Below, piece after piece: positions 1-12,742 of a DNA stretch of 64,000 nucleotides. Numbering within the stretch: position 1 is the stretch's first letter; the number at the start of each line of letters is the position of its first letter. Source of the stretch: Amaranthus tricolor. Taxonomy: Eukaryota; Streptophyta; Magnoliopsida; Caryophyllales; Amaranthaceae. The notes under the pieces are model-generated. The model did no database searches. It worked only from the letters and a program-made list of their open reading frames with translations, and was not told the origin of the DNA. The stretch is from assembly GCF_026212465.1 (NCBI RefSeq), contig NC_080059.1, forward strand, positions 18,503,549-18,567,548, written 5' to 3'. The position numbers and the translations under genes are program-made.

Positions 1-1
1 T

Positions 2-1578
2 CTTGCTATTAAATTACTTCACTGTGGACTTGGTCCTAATGAGCACAATCGTATTATGGGTTGCAAAACTGCCAAGCAGATTTGGGACCTGCTAGAAGTT
101 ACCCATGAAGGTACTAGTGAAGTGAAGCGATCCAAGATTGACCTGCTGATGTCCAAATAAGAAAGATTCGTCATGGAACCTAGGGAGAACATTCAAGAGA
201 TGTTCACTAGGTTCACAATATCACGAATGAATTAGTCTCTCTTGGTAAGATCATTCCCGTTGATGAACAAGTTAGGAAAATACTTAGGAGTCTTCCTCAA
301 GACGAACGTTGGAGAGTTAAGGTCACAACCATTCAAGAATCAAAAGATTTCACCAAGTTCAATTTGGAAGAGTTGGCTGGTTCTCTCATGACCCATGAAT
401 TGCATTTGGGAACAGCCGACAGTGCCCGAAATAAAGGACTGGCTTTAGCAGCAAAGGATCATGAAGAATCAGAAACTGATGATGAGGAGACTGCTATGTT
501 GGCAAGAAAATTTAAAAAATTCTTCAGGAACAGCAGATATGGAAATCAAAGAAACAACAAAGAAAAGGGAACCGCTAACTTGAAGACAAATTTTGAATGC
601 CACAAGTGTAGGAGCACTGATCACTTCATCAAGGATTGCCCTCAATGGAAAAATGAGAAGGGCAAGGGAAAAGCAAGGGAAGCTGGAAGAATGCAAAAGA
701 AGGGAAACTTCAAAACTGATTTTAGAAAGGCAATGATTGCAGCTTGGGGTGATACGGAGAGCGAGGCTGAGACAGAAGCTCCAGTGGAAGAAGAAACAAC
801 AAACCTATGGCTCATGGCATCTCATCATAGCAAGGATGAAGAGTCCCAAGAAAAAGAGGTAATGTCTTATAACTCACTTCCTAAACATCCATCTAAACTC
901 AGTAAGAATAAATTAATTAAGTTGATCTTAGAGACACAAGAGAAATTAGATAAACAGAATATCAAGTGTCTCCAAATCGAGAAAGACCTCAACTCAAACA
1001 AGGATCATGTGTCCTACCTAAATTCATTTAGAATAGATGTACAAAGCAGATTTTTTAATTTGCTAGATCAGAATATTGTTTTGAAAGAGACAATTGAAAA
1101 ATTGAAACAGAAATTTATTTTTTTTAATATTGAAATAAATCAAAATAAATTGTTAGGATTAAGTAAAGATGTAAACAATATATCTACTCACATGGTTAGC
1201 ATTAAATTTCAAAAGTTGAAATCAAAATTAGAATCCTATGAAATAGAAAATGAATATTTAAAAAATAAAATAAACTCAAGTGGAAAAGGGAAAATCAATG
1301 AAATTCCCAAATGGATTCTAGAAGCTAAAACAAAGAGTAAAGAAGGTCTAGGTTATGTTAAGAATGATAAAAAGAAAAAGGTCTATGTTGATCTCCCTAG
1401 TAGTAAAATCTGTTCCTTTTGTGGTAAAATTGGACACCTAAAACATCAATGTATGAAGAGGGAACAGCATACCAAAGCAAATAAAAATTATGTCGAACGC
1501 ATATGGATTAAGAAATGTGATTCAAGTATTGTCGACAAGGAACCCAAGGATGAATGGGTTCCTGTACCTAACCATTAA
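2..1578 (+). pseudogene. Sirevirus gag, broken
   Basis: Encodes the capsid/nucleocapsid part of the polyprotein. The first 157 bases read as a copia gag core in frame 2 and stop at TAA 158-160; after a frameshift around 215-231 the reading continues in frame 1 to TAA 1576-1578. Two CCHC zinc knuckles are visible, CHKCRSTDHFIKDC near 598-639 and CSFCGKIGHLKHQC near 1411-1452, separated by a long lysine- and glutamate-rich stretch that looks coiled-coil (about 890-1300). Two distant knuckles with a helical spacer are usual in Sirevirus gag. The N-terminus is off the window. The 1576 stop is in frame with the downstream protease, so gag and pol were probably one ORF. Confidence 0.85.
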
Positions 1579-1584
1579 GTTGCT

Positions 1585-4500
1585 TTGCAGGTTCAAGTGA
1601 GGGGGAACAACTCATGGTATCTCGACAGTGGGTGTTCCAAGCATATGACGGGTGACAAATCTAAATTTCTCTCACTTGAAGCCTATGATGGGGGAACAGT
1701 AACCTTCGGCGACAACATGAAGGGTGAGATAATTGCCAAAGGAAAGGTTGGAAGGTCAAGTTCCCATGCCATTGATAACGTATTTTTAGTCGAGAATTTA
1801 AAACACAATTTGCTAAGTATTTCTCAATTTTGTGACAAAGGTAACTCTGTTAAGTTTACTTCTGAACGATGCATAATTTCTAGGAACAACTCAGGAGACC
1901 CTGTGCTTGAGGGAATCAGAAAAGGGAACACTTATGTAGTGGACCTGGACACTGTTTCCAAAACCAGTCTAACGTGTTTAAGTGTCATAGAAGAAGACCC
2001 ACTACTTTGGCATAAGTGACTAGGTCATGCTAGTTATTCATTGATTAATGCATTAAGATCAAAAGACCTAGTTAGAGGACTACCAGCTATAAAATTTCTT
2101 AAGGAAGAAATTTGTGATCCTTGTGCCAAAGGAAAACAAGTGAGGTCATCTTTTAAATCAAAAAATTTGGTGACTACCACTAGACCGTTAGAATTAATTC
2201 ATATGGATTTATGTGGACCTATGAGAACACAAAGCCGTAGTGGCAAAAGGTATGTGTTTGTTGTTGTTGATGATTATAGTAGATTCACTTGGACCTTATT
2301 TTTGGTAAGCAAAGATGAAGCTTTTGATGAGTTTGTTTCTTTTGCTAATAAAATACAAAAATCTACCAATAATCAAATTGTTCACATAAGGTCTGATCAT
2401 GGGAAAAAATTTGAAAATTCAAACTTCATGAATTATTGCAATGAACATGGTATAAATCACAATTTTTCCGCACCTAGAACACCACAACAAAATGGAGTGG
2501 TAGAGAGGAAAAATAGGACCTTAGAAGAAATGGCTAGGACCATGTTGATTGTTAGTGGTCTACCCAGAAATTTTTGGGCTGAAGCCGTCAATACTGCATG
2601 CTATATTCTTAATCGTGTATTAATAAGACCAATCACTTCAAAAACACCCTATGAATTACTCAAAGGTGTTAAACCAATATTTCCTACTTTCGTATATTTG
2701 GATGCAAATGTTTTGTACATGTAAATGGAAAACGAAATGTAGGCAAATTTGATGAAAGAAGTGATGAAGCAGTATTTCTTGGTTACTCATCACAAAGTAA
2801 AGCTTACAGAGTTTACAACAAAAGAACAATGTGTGTAGAAGAATCAGTTCATGTTATTTTTGATGAAACTAACTTTTCAACAAGTGAACAGGATATCAAT
2901 GATGTTAAAATTGGTCTTGCTCATCTAGAGAACGATGATGAAGAAATAAAAGTATTAGAACAAGGAACAGCAGGTGAACAGGCAATACAAGAAGATGCAG
3001 AAGAAACTGACCAAGTTCAGGAACTGCCAGTACACGAGGACCCGCAGACTGTTCCCAATCCAGCTGTTCCCGCAGATGAGCAGAATGAACCAGTAGCTGA
3101 ACAAAATAACAATCAAGTTGCTGAACAAGAACATGCAACTGTTCCCATAAGAGAATTTGTGCCTAAACCTTGGAAATATCAAAGTTATCATCCTCTTGAT
3201 TCGATTATAAGTGATATAAATAAGGGAACACAAGCAAGATCCCAAATGAGAAATTTTTGTGCACACTTTGCATTCCTATCATCACTTGAACCTAAAAATC
3301 ATGAGGAAGCTTTAAAGGACTCCGAATGGGTCGTAGCCATGCAAGATGAATTGAACGAGTTTGAAAGAAATAAAGTATGGCACTTAGAACCCAAACCAAA
3401 ACACAAGAAAGTAATTGGTTTGAAATGGGTATTTCGAAATAAGCTAGATGAACATGGAATAATAGTGAGAAACAAAGCAAGACTCGTGGTCAAAGGATAC
3501 AATCAACAAGAAGGTATTGATTACACTGAGACTTTTGCTCCAGTAGCAAGGTTAGATGCTATTAGAATCTTAATTTCTTTTGCTGCATTCATGAACTTTA
3601 AATTATATCAAATGGATGTGAAATGTGCTTTCTTAAATGGTTTTCTTGATGAAGAAGTTTTTGTTGAACAACCCCCTGGTTTTGAGAACACCTCTTGTCT
3701 TGATCATGTCTACAAGCTTGACAAAGCTTTATATGGCTTAAAGCAAGCTCCTAGGCAATGGTATGAAAGACTATCAAAGTTTTTGATTCAAAATAACTTT
3801 GTAAGAGGAAAAATTGATAAAACCTTATTCTTTAAGAATAAAGGTTATGATATTTTAGTTGTTCAAATTTATGTTGATGATATTATTTTCGGTGCGACCA
3901 ATGATTTGTTGTGTAAAGAATTTGCCAACCTTATGGGCACATAATTTGAAATGAGCATGATGGGAGAATTAAATTTCTTCCTTGGTTTGCAAATTAAACA
4001 ATCTGAAAATGGTATTTTTATTCATCAAAAAAAATACATAAAAGAACTTCTTAAGAAGTATGGGCTAAACAACGCTAAAACCAACCATACACCCATGGCT
4101 ACAAATGTTAGATTAGATGAAGACCTAAAAGGAACTAACGTAGATCAAACAATGTATCGAGGCATGATAGGCTCCTTATTGTATCTAACTGCAAGTAGAC
4201 CCGATATTTCATTTAGTGTTGGTTTATGTGCTAGATTTCAGTCCAATCCCAAAGAATCACATCTCACAGCAATAAAACGGATTTTAAGATATTTGAAGGG
4301 AACAGACGACTTGTCCCTATTTTATCCTAAAAGTGATGTTTATGATTTAAAAGGTTTTAGTGATGCAGATTATGCAGGTGATCTAGTTAATAGAAAAAGC
4401 ACGTCAGGTATGGTACAATTTCTTGGTTCATGTTTAGTTTCATGGAGTTCCAAGAAACAAAACACGGTTGCATTATCCACAGCCGAAGCTGAATACGTAG

Positions 4501-4814
4501 CAGCAGCAGCTTGCTGTTCCCAAATGCTTTGGATAAAACAGCAACTAAGAGATTTTGGTATTAAAATTGAATGCATTCCTATTTATTGTGATAATACCAG
4601 TGCCATATGTATATCTAAAGATCCAGTGCATCACTCACGAGCTAAACATATACATATTAGACATCATTTTCTTAAGGATAATGTAGAAAATAAAAATATT
4701 ATATTAAAGCATGTTAACACTAATGAACAAGTTGCAGATATTCTGACCAAACCACTTCCAAGGGAACAATATGAAAAGATGAGATTGGAACTTGGTATGA
4801 TCAAGCTCCACTAA
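1585..4814 (+). pseudogene. Sirevirus pol: protease, integrase, reverse transcriptase, RNase H (broken)
   Basis: Protease active-site region WYLDSGCSKHMTG lies at about 1615-1653. A GAG-pre-integrase zinc region (CDPCAKGKQ near 2113) and an integrase core follow, with DLCGP, RSDHGKKFEN and NGVVERKNRTL carrying the D-D-E residues. Reverse transcriptase begins near 3290 and has the catalytic IYVDDIIFG at about 3868-3894. RNase H spans about 4330-4760 and ends with ADILTKPL. Breaks: TGA 2017-2019 and TAA 3942-3944 in frame, and a frameshift near 2695-2710 that moves the reading from frame 1 to frame 3. The catalytic residues are otherwise kept, so decay is fairly recent compared with the other copia fragments in this window. 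Confidence 0.9.
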
Positions 4815-5305
4815 AGTTAGTTGCATATATTTCCCATTGAAGCATCATGAGAATGAAAAGGTCAGGAATCAACCTCAATATCTTGATTGAAAATCAATTA
4901 TTGAATGGATCAGGTAAACACTTAATAAAGTTTGTACCATGAATGTCTTCTAATTTGCATGTGTTAATCTGATCAGACCAAAGCAGTTGTTCATTATTCT
5001 CTTCATATAAAATCTCAAAATATCACAATTCATCTCAATACTATCTTATTTTATTTTCATTATTTCATATCTCTACAAAAACAGCCAACATAATCATAAA
5101 AAAAAGGGGGAAAACGGTTTTTTTTCTTCACTCAAGTAATGCAAAGGGCAATAAAGAGATGGGACTTGAAGGAGTAACCGTCACTTCAATTATTTAAACC
5201 CCCTCCCTTTACGTCATTACACTACACTCCCCCAAACCTTTCTCTCAACCTCTCACCCAAGAAACCGTCCTTCTCACTTCTCTCAACACTTTCAAAAATT
5301 CAAAA
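4815..5305 (+). other. Spacer between pol and env-like ORF with an internal polypurine tract
   Basis: No ORF is supported here. At 5098-5114 a run of eight A, five G and four A resembles the polypurine tract next to the 3' LTR. It could be an extra plus-strand priming site or part of the leader of the third ORF. The stretch 5215-5300 is C-rich and leads directly into the ATG at 5306. Confidence 0.5.
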
Positions 5306-6981
5306 ATGAAATCCCCAAAATCCTCTAAATCCGGCAAGAAAACTACCAAATCGCGTACACCAGACCAGCCAAAACCACTAAGAGTAGTTCTTCCTCCATC
5401 ATTACTGAATGCTACACCACCCACACCAACAGAAACCACACAAGAATCACCCAAACACTCCACTGAACCCACAGGTACCAAAAGAAAGATTCCATCACCA
5501 AAAGTTGGTTCATCTTCCAGAGTAGTTAAGCGTTCGAAGCATGTTGATCCAAACAGTGCCGAAGAAGTTTCAAAGGAGATGACAGTAGGGTTCGGGTTGG
5601 ATAAGTATTGGTATGATTCTACTCACTTTCCTAAATTGCATGACATTTTAAAAAATCAAGAATGGGAATCATTGATGTCCACTTTCAGTTGCAATTCCAT
5701 TTTTCCAAACCTAATGAGAGAATTTATTTTAAATTTCTCTAATGATGGTGGAATGTGTTCTAGTATTGTTAAAAATGTTAAAATTGAATTTAACAGTGCT
5801 TTATTGGGGGAATGGTTTAATGTTCTCAATGTTGGTATTGGTACATATTATATTGGGTCGAAGATTGCATTTTCTGGCATCAATGAACGAACAATTCTAA
5901 AATTTTTAGGGATTGATCAAAAGAAGGGGAAGATCAGTCACAATGTTCTGTCTCCTATGCATAAATTGTTGTACAATGTTGCTCGCAGATTCATTTTACC
6001 ACGAAACTCAAAACGTAGTCAAGTGAGTTTGCGTGACGCCACTTTAATTTACTGAATGGAAAAACATATTAAAATAAATTTTCCTTCATTGATGATCTCT
6101 CATTTATCAGACTGCATTGAAAAGAAAAGTTTCATTGGTTATGGAGGGTTGCTAACCTGGATTTTTAGAAAATTTGAGGTCCCATTGGAAGGGTTAGAGT
6201 TCCCAATGGGTCCCAACATGAAAATTGGTGCGAAATGTTCACAAAATTTGCATTTAAAATTGAATGATGAGGGGATATTGATGCATGAGGAGGTTGTAGA
6301 AGTTGGATCTGAAGAAGAAGGGGCTGAAGAAGTTGAAGAGGAAAAGGAGAACAAGGAGAATAAGAAAGAAAAGGAACAAGATTCTGTTCCCTCTGAAAAT
6401 ATCGAACAATCTGAAAAAGGGGAACAGGACGGAGCTGCAAGTAAGGGGAAAAGGAAGAGCAGAAAGAAGCCTTGGATGATAATGTTCCTCACAATCTCTG
6501 CAGTGATTCCAGTGATGAAGAGATTGTGTTGGCTATGAGGAAAAAGGCTAAGACAATACAAAGGAAGAGTAGGAGGTTGGCCTCGAAACGCAAGGCTACT
6601 GTGGTTGATGAAACCACATCTGACACCATACCTGAGCCAACACCTAATGAACCTTCCTCTCCCAAGCCAGCCACTCCACCACAACATCAAATACCATCAC
6701 CACTACAATCACCTATTCAGTTTACACCACCACCACAATCACACACTTCACCTAATATTGGTTGTACTAACTTTGACTCTGTTCCTGCAGCTTCTTCAAA
6801 TTCTATTCTCTCCAAGCTCCTTGATCTACAGTCTCAATTCACTGCTTTTCAAGATGAAATTCACGTCTCTCTTGCCTCAATTGTTGATCAACTTACCTTG
6901 ATGGAAAACCGTCTTGGTGCAAAGTTGGACACTGTTGAAGTGCAGGCCGAATACATTGATGAAGAAGAGACCACCCCTTGA
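5306..6981 (+). pseudogene. Env-like third ORF of the Sirevirus (broken)
   Basis: Reading starts at ATG 5306 with a lysine/serine/proline-rich, probably disordered N-terminus. A conserved globular block follows (about 5580-6250, with LLYNVARRFILPRN near 5965) that resembles the putative plant transposon-protein domain found in third ORFs of plant retroelements. An acidic/basic charged stretch and a proline-rich tail come next, then a helical C-terminus (about 6790-6930) with heptad-like leucines. TGA at 6053-6055 interrupts the frame, which resumes at once in the same frame; a frameshift between about 6470 and 6538 moves the end into frame 1. No signal peptide or clear membrane span is seen, so an envelope function is only the lineage's traditional name. 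Confidence 0.65.
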
Positions 6982-7645
6982 TCCCTCTCCTCAAAACTTT
7001 AATGATTTGTTGGATGTGACACTTATCAAACAATTTCTCTTTCTGTTGTTGTACCATCTGGGGTACAACATTGTATCTGTTTGTTGAACAATTACTACAT
7101 TTTCTTTTCTTGCTTTTATTTTCATGGTCTGTGATGCTTAACTTTATGCAGATTTGAATTGCTTTTCATGGAACTTACTTTCATTTGTTGCTTCTTGGTT
7201 TCATCACTGACAAATCTATATGGTTTGTGCTGAGGTTTGATGTCCCCCAATTCTTTTTGATTGATGACAAAAGGGGGAAGAGATGCACAAACTTAAGAGA
7301 AGTTGTGAATACACAGTCTCCATATCTTGATAGATTGATTTATATTGCTCTTTATATTGATCTGTGCTGTTAAGTTTAATTGTTGTTTAATTGTTCTAAA
7401 TTTGTCATATTATTTGTTAATTTGTGTTAGTTTAAACTATTTTTGTGTTAGTTTAATTATTTTTGTTATGTTTTTGTTTGGAGTAAATTGTTCTACTATG
7501 AGTGCTTGGTAAATTATATTGTAACGAGTTAATTTACTAAGTTATTTGGAGTTACTTTAATCTCTAGTATACTCTAAGAATTTTGCTTTACTCTATTTTA
7601 CTTAAGTTTGTTCTTAAAGTTTGTCTTCATCAAAAAGGGGGAATT
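6982..7645 (+). other. 3' untranslated part of the Sirevirus with two polypurine tracts
   Basis: Two near-identical motifs, a TTGATGACAAAAGGGGGAAG-type tract at about 7261-7280 and CAAAAAGGGGGAA at 7631-7643, lie upstream of the 3' LTR; the second abuts it and is the functional-position PPT. Multiple PPT copies are characteristic of Sireviruses. Nothing coding is seen. Confidence 0.7.
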
Positions 7646-8884
7646 TGTTGGCCTCTTAGGTTTTGATGATGACTTCACTTCTAAATAAACAAACATGTTT
7701 TAGAGATTGTTTTGTAGGTGAATATCCGATTTTGTTAATCGTTGATGAAGCCTATGACTTGGTTCGTGGAAGTTGTACATGTCTCAAATATCCAAGAAGT
7801 TGGACAATTGCTTTAGAAGTCAGTTTACTGTTCCTAGAGTTAAAGTCCTGATGAAAGTTGTAGATGGAGACAGTGCGCTGTTCCCCACGATACAGGTCTG
7901 AAGAAGACATTGACTGGAAGTTACGAAAATTACGTTTTTTGTTTTTAGTTAATGTAAAAGGTTAAAAGTTTAATTAGTTGCTTAATTAAATTAATTTATT
8001 AATTGGCAAAAAGTTTTTTTTAAACGCCTAAAAATATGGAGAAGACTTATTCCTCACTTTGAATTAGTCTCCTATAAATTCGGACACCCAAGAGATTTAT
8101 TCTCTACTTTGAACAAGTCTCCTATAAATTAGGATCTTCCTAGTGACTCATGTACTATTAACCGTACAAGAAAACCGCAGTCATTTTTCCACCTCTACTT
8201 TCAATAACTTCCCAATTTTCTTTGGGAGCAAGTAAGTAAATGGAAGTTATGGGGTGAGTGCACTACATGGAAATCGTGGGTTGAGTGCACTGATGGGTGT
8301 TCCCTTTATAAACGAGGGAAGCTACGTTCAACCGATATCCATCTAAGAGTATCCTTAAGGTGAGATCAAAATAAGAAAAATATTTTGTTCATGTATTTGC
8401 CAATTAATTCATTATATTTTTCTTGAGCAACTACTTAATTTTAATCTTCTTAAGAATTGGCCTTGTAAGGGTAATTGAGTGTTCTTGTTGTAACTAGACT
8501 TAAGGGAAGTCTAGGGGAATAGAGAAGCTTCAAAAGAAGTGTGAGAAGAAAAAGAGAAGGAGAAAAGAAGAGAAGAGAAATAGGCCTAGAGTAGAGAAGC
8601 TTCAAGTGAAGCATATTTGTTTTATGTAATTGTAATTGATTGCCTAAAACATAGTGAGAATTTTGAAATCCCGGGGGGTCGTGGTTTTTCCTTCTTATTA
8701 GGTCAAAAAGGTTTCCACGTAAAATCTTTGTCTCCTTTTATTATTTTTCTTTTCGTTTTTGAGTTCAAGTTTTGTTCTTTACTTGATACAATTCCGCAAA
8801 AATTAGAGGCAAAAATCTTAAACCTAATACACAACAATTCACCCCCCCTCTTGTTGCATTCGATCATCTATTAGCATTCCTACA
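7646..8884 (+). repeat. Sirevirus 3' LTR
   Basis: Starts TGTTGG directly after a polypurine tract and ends TACA at 8884, about 1.24 kb, a normal Sirevirus LTR length. A TATAAA at 8307-8312 is a plausible promoter. Two direct copies of about 36 bp containing CTCCTATAAATT lie at about 8048-8082 and 8098-8134. A purine-rich stretch (8520-8600) follows in the presumed U5/R part. No second LTR is in the window for comparison. Confidence 0.8.
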
Positions 8885-10135
8885 ATGTTTATTTAACTAC
8901 TTTAAATCGAATTAGATGAATATTGATAGAACTTTATAATCTTGTCATCAATTAAAAATTGACTAACAACTTAATTTGATATTGATTCGATCGATAGTAA
9001 TTAGTAATACGTAGCTGAATTTTGCTTTTTAAAAAAAAACTCGAACCCGATCTGTACCCGACAAAACCGAACCAATTAGTAATCGATGACAACCCGAGAC
9101 CGATTGACACTCGACACGAACTTCAACCGACACCGAACTAATGCTAACCCGATAGCTTGAATAACCGATATCCAACCGAACCGTGACTAACCGACTCGAC
9201 CCGAGTGTGACCCGTTGTAACAAACAGCCGAAAAATAACCGATCCGAAATGCAACCGAACTGAATGACACCCGTTCGAAACCGACCCGATCACCCGAATG
9301 AACACCTCTAAATTGGTATCAGACTAAGTGTAATACTCTGCAATATTATGATGTTATTCATACTTTTAAATCTTTAAAATAATTTTTAATATATTTATTT
9401 TGAATGTTTGAAATTTATTGCTGTCAATATTTTTACATATATTTATTTAAAGTTATTAAAATAAATTAATTAAATTATAAGTGCTTATGGTTCCCAAAAA
9501 GCTGAGCCAAACAAAGACTTTTTTAATCTTTGTGGGGATTAGATTTTTTTCGGGCTTCGTAAGCAGAAATGCCCAAATAATGGTTTTAGATTTTGAAAAC
9601 CACTCCTTTGTCCCTCACAAAAAAATGGCATACTCTTTTTTTTTAACTCCCTCACACTCTCTGATTCCCTCTTCCTCCTCCCTCTCCCTCACGCCTTCCC
9701 TTTCGCCAGCAGCACCCTCCGACCGCCGGTAGCGCAGCTGCAGCACCCCACGCTGCCACCAGTCGCCAGGAGCTCCTTTCCTCGCGCCTCTTCTCTCTTT
9801 CCCCCATTTTTTGTGAGCTCCTTGTTAATTTAGTGTTTTAATCATAAAGTGTAGAGAAAATTCATGAATCTTAGTCTAAATTTAGTTAAATCTTATTAAA
9901 ATTATAATGGGTAAGTGTTAGAATAGTGAATTGAATATGAATGTGTTTGGGTTTTTATTAGGGATGAAAATAAAGATAGTATATACTACTTTTGTGTATT
10001 TTGGTATTGTTTCAGTATTGGGACAACTTTGTAAAGAAGCGTTAATTTAATTAATAATGGTGGTTTTGATAAGTGGCACTATTTTTAATAGTTGTTAAAC
10101 ATTAATTTTATTATGTTTATGGTGATAGATATGAC
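8885..10135. other. Noncoding DNA with a detached hAT-type terminus
   Basis: No credible coding region. At 9041-9308 the sequence is dense in ACCCGA-type repeats and ends GAATGAACACCTCTA; read on the minus strand this is a TAGAGGTGTTCATTCGGGT start followed by CGGGT/CGGTT repeats, the form of plant hAT transposon ends. The matching other end is not visible; it may lie left of the Sirevirus, outside the window. Around 9600-9780 there is a CT-rich stretch that looks like a 5' leader but leads to no long ORF. Confidence 0.45.
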
Positions 10136-10569
10136 TAGAACTGTCAATTATGAACCCGACCCGCTAAATCCAAAAAATCCGACCCGCAAAAAGCGGGTTT
10201 TGAAAAAAATTTTTAAAAAGTGACCCGTTTAATCCGCTTTTTTAAACCCGCAAAAAATGGGTCAAAGACGGGTCGGGTCGGGTTTCAACCCTTAAAATTT
10301 AAAAATTAAAACAGAAAAAGGCGCTTCATTTCATTTCATTTCATCCTCATTCCTCAGCCGGCCCTAAATCATTTCTTCGGTCTTCTTCATCCTCACTCCT
10401 CAGCCGCTTCTTACTTCTTCTTCATCCTCAGCCGCTTCTTCCTTCTTCTTCTTCCACAGTCGCTTCTTCTTCATCCTTAGCCTCAGCCGACCTCAGTCGC
10501 TTCTTCTTCATCCTCAGCCTCAGTCGACCTCAGCCCTAAATCAATGGGACATCGAGCTTCAAGTAGTAG

Positions 10570-11132
10570 TGTAACAACCGTTTTTTTAAATAACAATAAT
10601 AATAATAAATAAATTTCAGAAAAAATAAAAAAAATAAAAAAGAAAACATAACTCCCCATTAACAATAACTTCCCACTCCTTCCTCTAAACCTCATAACTA
10701 ACCTCACTTACCTCTTATAAATCAAATCAATTACCCTTAATTTCATTCACATTATTACTCACACTTTCTTCTTCTCTTACAAATTACTTCCTTCATCTCC
10801 CATTTGCTTAAAATTCAGTCAAGAAAACGCAGATTTTGATATTTAAGGCATGAAATTTCATCTCTTTATAATATTGTTCTACCAATTTCAATCCAAATTA
10901 CACATTTTGCATTTGAAAAAAAAATTATTAATTCTGACCTTAGCTTTTCCGGCGATACGACGGTCACCGGGATACCACCGGCGAGCGACGGCGGCCACCG
11001 GAGCCACCGCCGGCCGACACCTTCTCCTTCTTCCTTCTCCCTTTCTCCTTCTCTCTCCTCCTTCCCTTTCTTCTTTCTATTCGTGGGTTCCTGAAAACTC
11101 ACTCACTTCTTTTTTTTTATATAATAATTATG

Positions 11133-11165
<33 letters not shown>

Positions 11166-12742
11166 TTTTTTTTAACCCTTACAATTTTAAATCTTATAAT
11201 AAAATGAGTTAACTATGTTATTTAAAACCTTGCTCTTTTATACTACTCTTACAATTTTAAATTACATGTTTAAATTTAATCTTTTTTTTAAAATAAAGTA
11301 TATAAAATAAAAAGAAGTCTTTTAAATTAGTTTTGAATGGGTTGATCGGGGTATTAAATTGAGATATATTATTTTCTCGTGTAGACAGCGGATTTGTAAA
11401 CAGAGATTATTAGAAGTGTACGTTGTCTAGGATCGCGTGACAAGGTAATTCTCAATGTCCATCTAATTAAGACTATCCCGTTAATATTATTTGCTAAGTG
11501 ATAATTAATGTGTTTAACAGGATGCATGATTTTATATAACATTATTTTATATTATGTTATGTTTTATATATTCTCAAATTATATTTACTATTATTTTTGT
11601 CAAACTTAAATTTATAATTATTATTTTGATAAAATTTATATTATTATTTTGATATCGAAATTCGATACGATTTATTTGAAAGACAAATATTTATGATATT
11701 AATTTCTATTGCTACCAATTGATGTTAGAATGGTGATTTGAAAACTAAGATTTCAGTTGGATATTCCTGAGATATATATTTATTGGGAAAATTTATGATC
11801 ATAAAATAAAATATATAATGTATGTTTGATTATATGTTTGGGTGCACGCGACTAATTATTAAAATATATTAAATCACGTAAAGTGTAACACGAGGGAAAT
11901 GAAGCTCTTATATTTGTTGTGATCCAAGTATAAGGGTGATGAACAAGTTGCCCGGTTTGGTTAGTATAGCTGCCGACAGGTATTATTATTTCTGATACTT
12001 GATACGATGTTTGGTCTTCCTTCTATTTGTTGTGATCCAAGTAGAAGGGGTGTGCACACTAGGGTTCCCTGAGACTACTCTGCTGGCCTTGAATTATTTG
12101 GGGTGACGACCTCTTGTTGAAGTAGGTATAGGGGTAAAGCCTCGGCCTACTGGCGTTCTCGTTCCCTCAAATTAAAAATTGATTATGTGTTTGTCATTAT
12201 TAATTATCAATTTAATAAATTGGTTTATGTGATATTATATATATTATTTTCTCAAATTGTTTTCTATTAAACTCAGCTATATGTTATTTTCTAAAATTAT
12301 TTCCAATTTGATTATATTGTATTTTCTTAAATCATTTTCAAACTTAATCGTCTTACGGGATGGAGTTGGAATTACTCAATTTTTCTGATTTTGGGAGTTT
12401 TTTCCTTGTTTTTCTTGCATTCTTATGTTACAGGTTATTGATTGCATGGGAATCGCGGAGTGAGGATCACTTAGAAATATAGCTTTTACTAGAGTCATAT
12501 TTCAGTTTAAATTTTACCTTAGGTTGTTTAAATTTTATATGGACACAAATTACGTTTCAGTCATTTCTTATGTTGTAAGACCCTTTGTTGGATTTAAAAT
12601 TATTAAGTTATTTCTTAGTCTTTAAGCCTTACATTTATTTTATTAGAAATAGATGTGGTGGTAACACTCCCATGAGTAGGTTTTGCTCATGTTTTTCATT
12701 AAAGGTGTTTTCAAAAGTCCGACCTATTCTGAGGGCGTTACA
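10570..12742 (+). repeat. 5' LTR of the Tekay element
   Basis: Begins TGTAACAACCG, ends GGCGTTACA, 2173 bp, and is followed within 3 bp by a tRNA-Met primer-binding site. It holds a GC-rich CCGGCGA-type block (about 10950-11010), a CT-rich block and an ATT triplet run (11131-11160). A partial third copy of this LTR family lies at 52206-53832. Confidence 0.93.

Larger units (their letters stand above)
1..8884 (+). mobile_element. Sirevirus-type Ty1/copia LTR retrotransposon, 3' portion
   Basis: Gag, protease, integrase, reverse transcriptase, RNase H, an env-like ORF, polypurine tracts and a 3' LTR follow in that order, which is the copia order with the extra 3' ORF typical of the Sirevirus (SIRE/Maximus) lineage. 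The 5' LTR and the start of gag lie outside the window, so the target duplication cannot be checked; the 5 bases after the 3' LTR are ATGTT. Coding frames are broken by stops near 158, 1576, 2017, 3942 and 6053 and by frameshifts near 220, 2700 and 6470-6538, so this is a dead copy. Lineage assignment is from domain order, the two widely spaced zinc knuckles in gag, and the repeated A-run/G-run tracts before the LTR. Confidence 0.9.

Noticed and set aside
9481..9732. Host gene first exon
   Set aside because: CT-rich leader-like sequence with a short frame, but no splice-linked coding continuation could be found.
10850..11164. Protein-coding ORF in the Tekay LTR
   Set aside because: The same region is present in the 3' LTR with a broken frame and is absent from the solo LTR; it ends in a Tyr run from an ATT repeat.
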